From positions 9,139,501-9,203,500 of the forward strand of contig JAXRKN010000044.1 of assembly GCA_038502055.1 (NCBI GenBank): a DNA stretch of 64,000 bases, written 5' to 3'. The notes under the pieces were generated by a model. That model did no database searches and was not told where the DNA came from. It saw only the letters and a program-made list of their open reading frames with translations. The translations under genes were made by a program, and so were the position numbers. Shown in pieces: positions 63,636 to 64,000 of the stretch (the stretch's first letter is position 1; the number at the start of each line of letters is the position of its first letter). Source of the stretch: Tanytarsus gracilentus. Taxonomy: Eukaryota; Arthropoda; Insecta; Diptera; Chironomidae.

Positions 63636-64000
63636 GCGTAACCCACAAAGTGGTGTAACGCTTATATGCTCGTGATTCCGTCCGTCTGTCCGTCCGTCCG
63701 TCCGTCCGTCCGTCTGCACAAGCGAGATCTCGGTCCCTGGACCAGCTAGAGCTTCTGTTTTCGCCAGATGGTAGCTCTTAGGGTCTATATGTGCAGGCAC
63801 TGACTATTTTTTGAGTCATGACCTATGGTCGTGCCATGGACGGCCATAACGTCCATTTTTCATACAAATTTTCTCTTATATGGCTTCATGGGTATCGTTG
63901 AACTCGTGATTGAACCAGAAATCGATTGGCATTGATTCGTAACTTGACCAGGAATCGATTGACATACATGATTTTTCGAGTCGTGACCTATGGTCGTGCC
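63636..64000. mobile_element. Repeat element, copy 2 (cut by window end)
   Basis: It begins GCGTAACCCACAAAGTGG, has a shorter (CCGT)n run at about 63678-63716, and then matches copy 1 at 37580 onward almost base for base to the end of the window. Differences are mostly microsatellite length, a few short indels and single substitutions. The right end and the 129-bp repeats lie beyond the window. Confidence 0.85.

Overview
The window looks like nuclear DNA of an insect, most likely a dipteran and perhaps a nematoceran. The evidence is very AT-rich spacer DNA, short GT-AG introns of about 50-120 bp, TATA boxes about 30 bp upstream of TCAGT initiators, and gene families typical of flies: a Plus-C odorant-binding protein, a DUF1091-like secreted protein, delta/epsilon glutathione transferases, (6-4) photolyase and an invertebrate-type synaptotagmin. 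All exon models were spliced by hand and checked for reading phase. No species is claimed.

Layout. 1-735: a possible 3' end of an unknown + strand gene. 2936-7342: a 15-exon + strand gene for a secreted Ser/Pro/Glu repeat protein of about 1170 aa, built from tandemly duplicated phase-1 exons. 7343-25669: about 18 kb with no supportable gene. 25770-27103 (-): Plus-C odorant-binding protein whose last exon lies beyond an A-rich intron. 27957-29606 (-): GH27 alpha-galactosidase/alpha-N-acetylgalactosaminidase. 30280-31637 (+): two DUF1091-like genes in tandem, the first broken. 33095-33348 (+): a tentative secreted peptide gene. 36523-39437 (-): two delta/epsilon GST genes separated by a 1-kb repeat element that recurs at the window's right end. 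46120-47658 (-): N-acetylglucosamine-6-phosphate deacetylase. 51626-52975 (-): two related small secreted proteins of unknown family. 55006-56905 (+): synaptotagmin. 57121-58527: a near-perfect inverted repeat with arms of about 550 bp. 59150-63594: a compact cluster of TAB1 (+), (6-4) photolyase (-) and PTPA (+).

The left two thirds are gene-poor and hold mostly secreted or environment-facing genes (repeat protein, OBP, glycosidase, DUF1091, GSTs, small peptides), several showing recent tandem duplication. The right 5 kb is a dense housekeeping and signalling cluster, with two convergent genes whose polyA signals overlap and two divergent genes sharing a 107-bp promoter region.

The most unusual features are the exon-cassette repeat gene (exon lengths follow 45 or 51 + 21n exactly), the long hairpin-forming inverted repeat, and the pair of small secreted proteins that share a motif I cannot assign.
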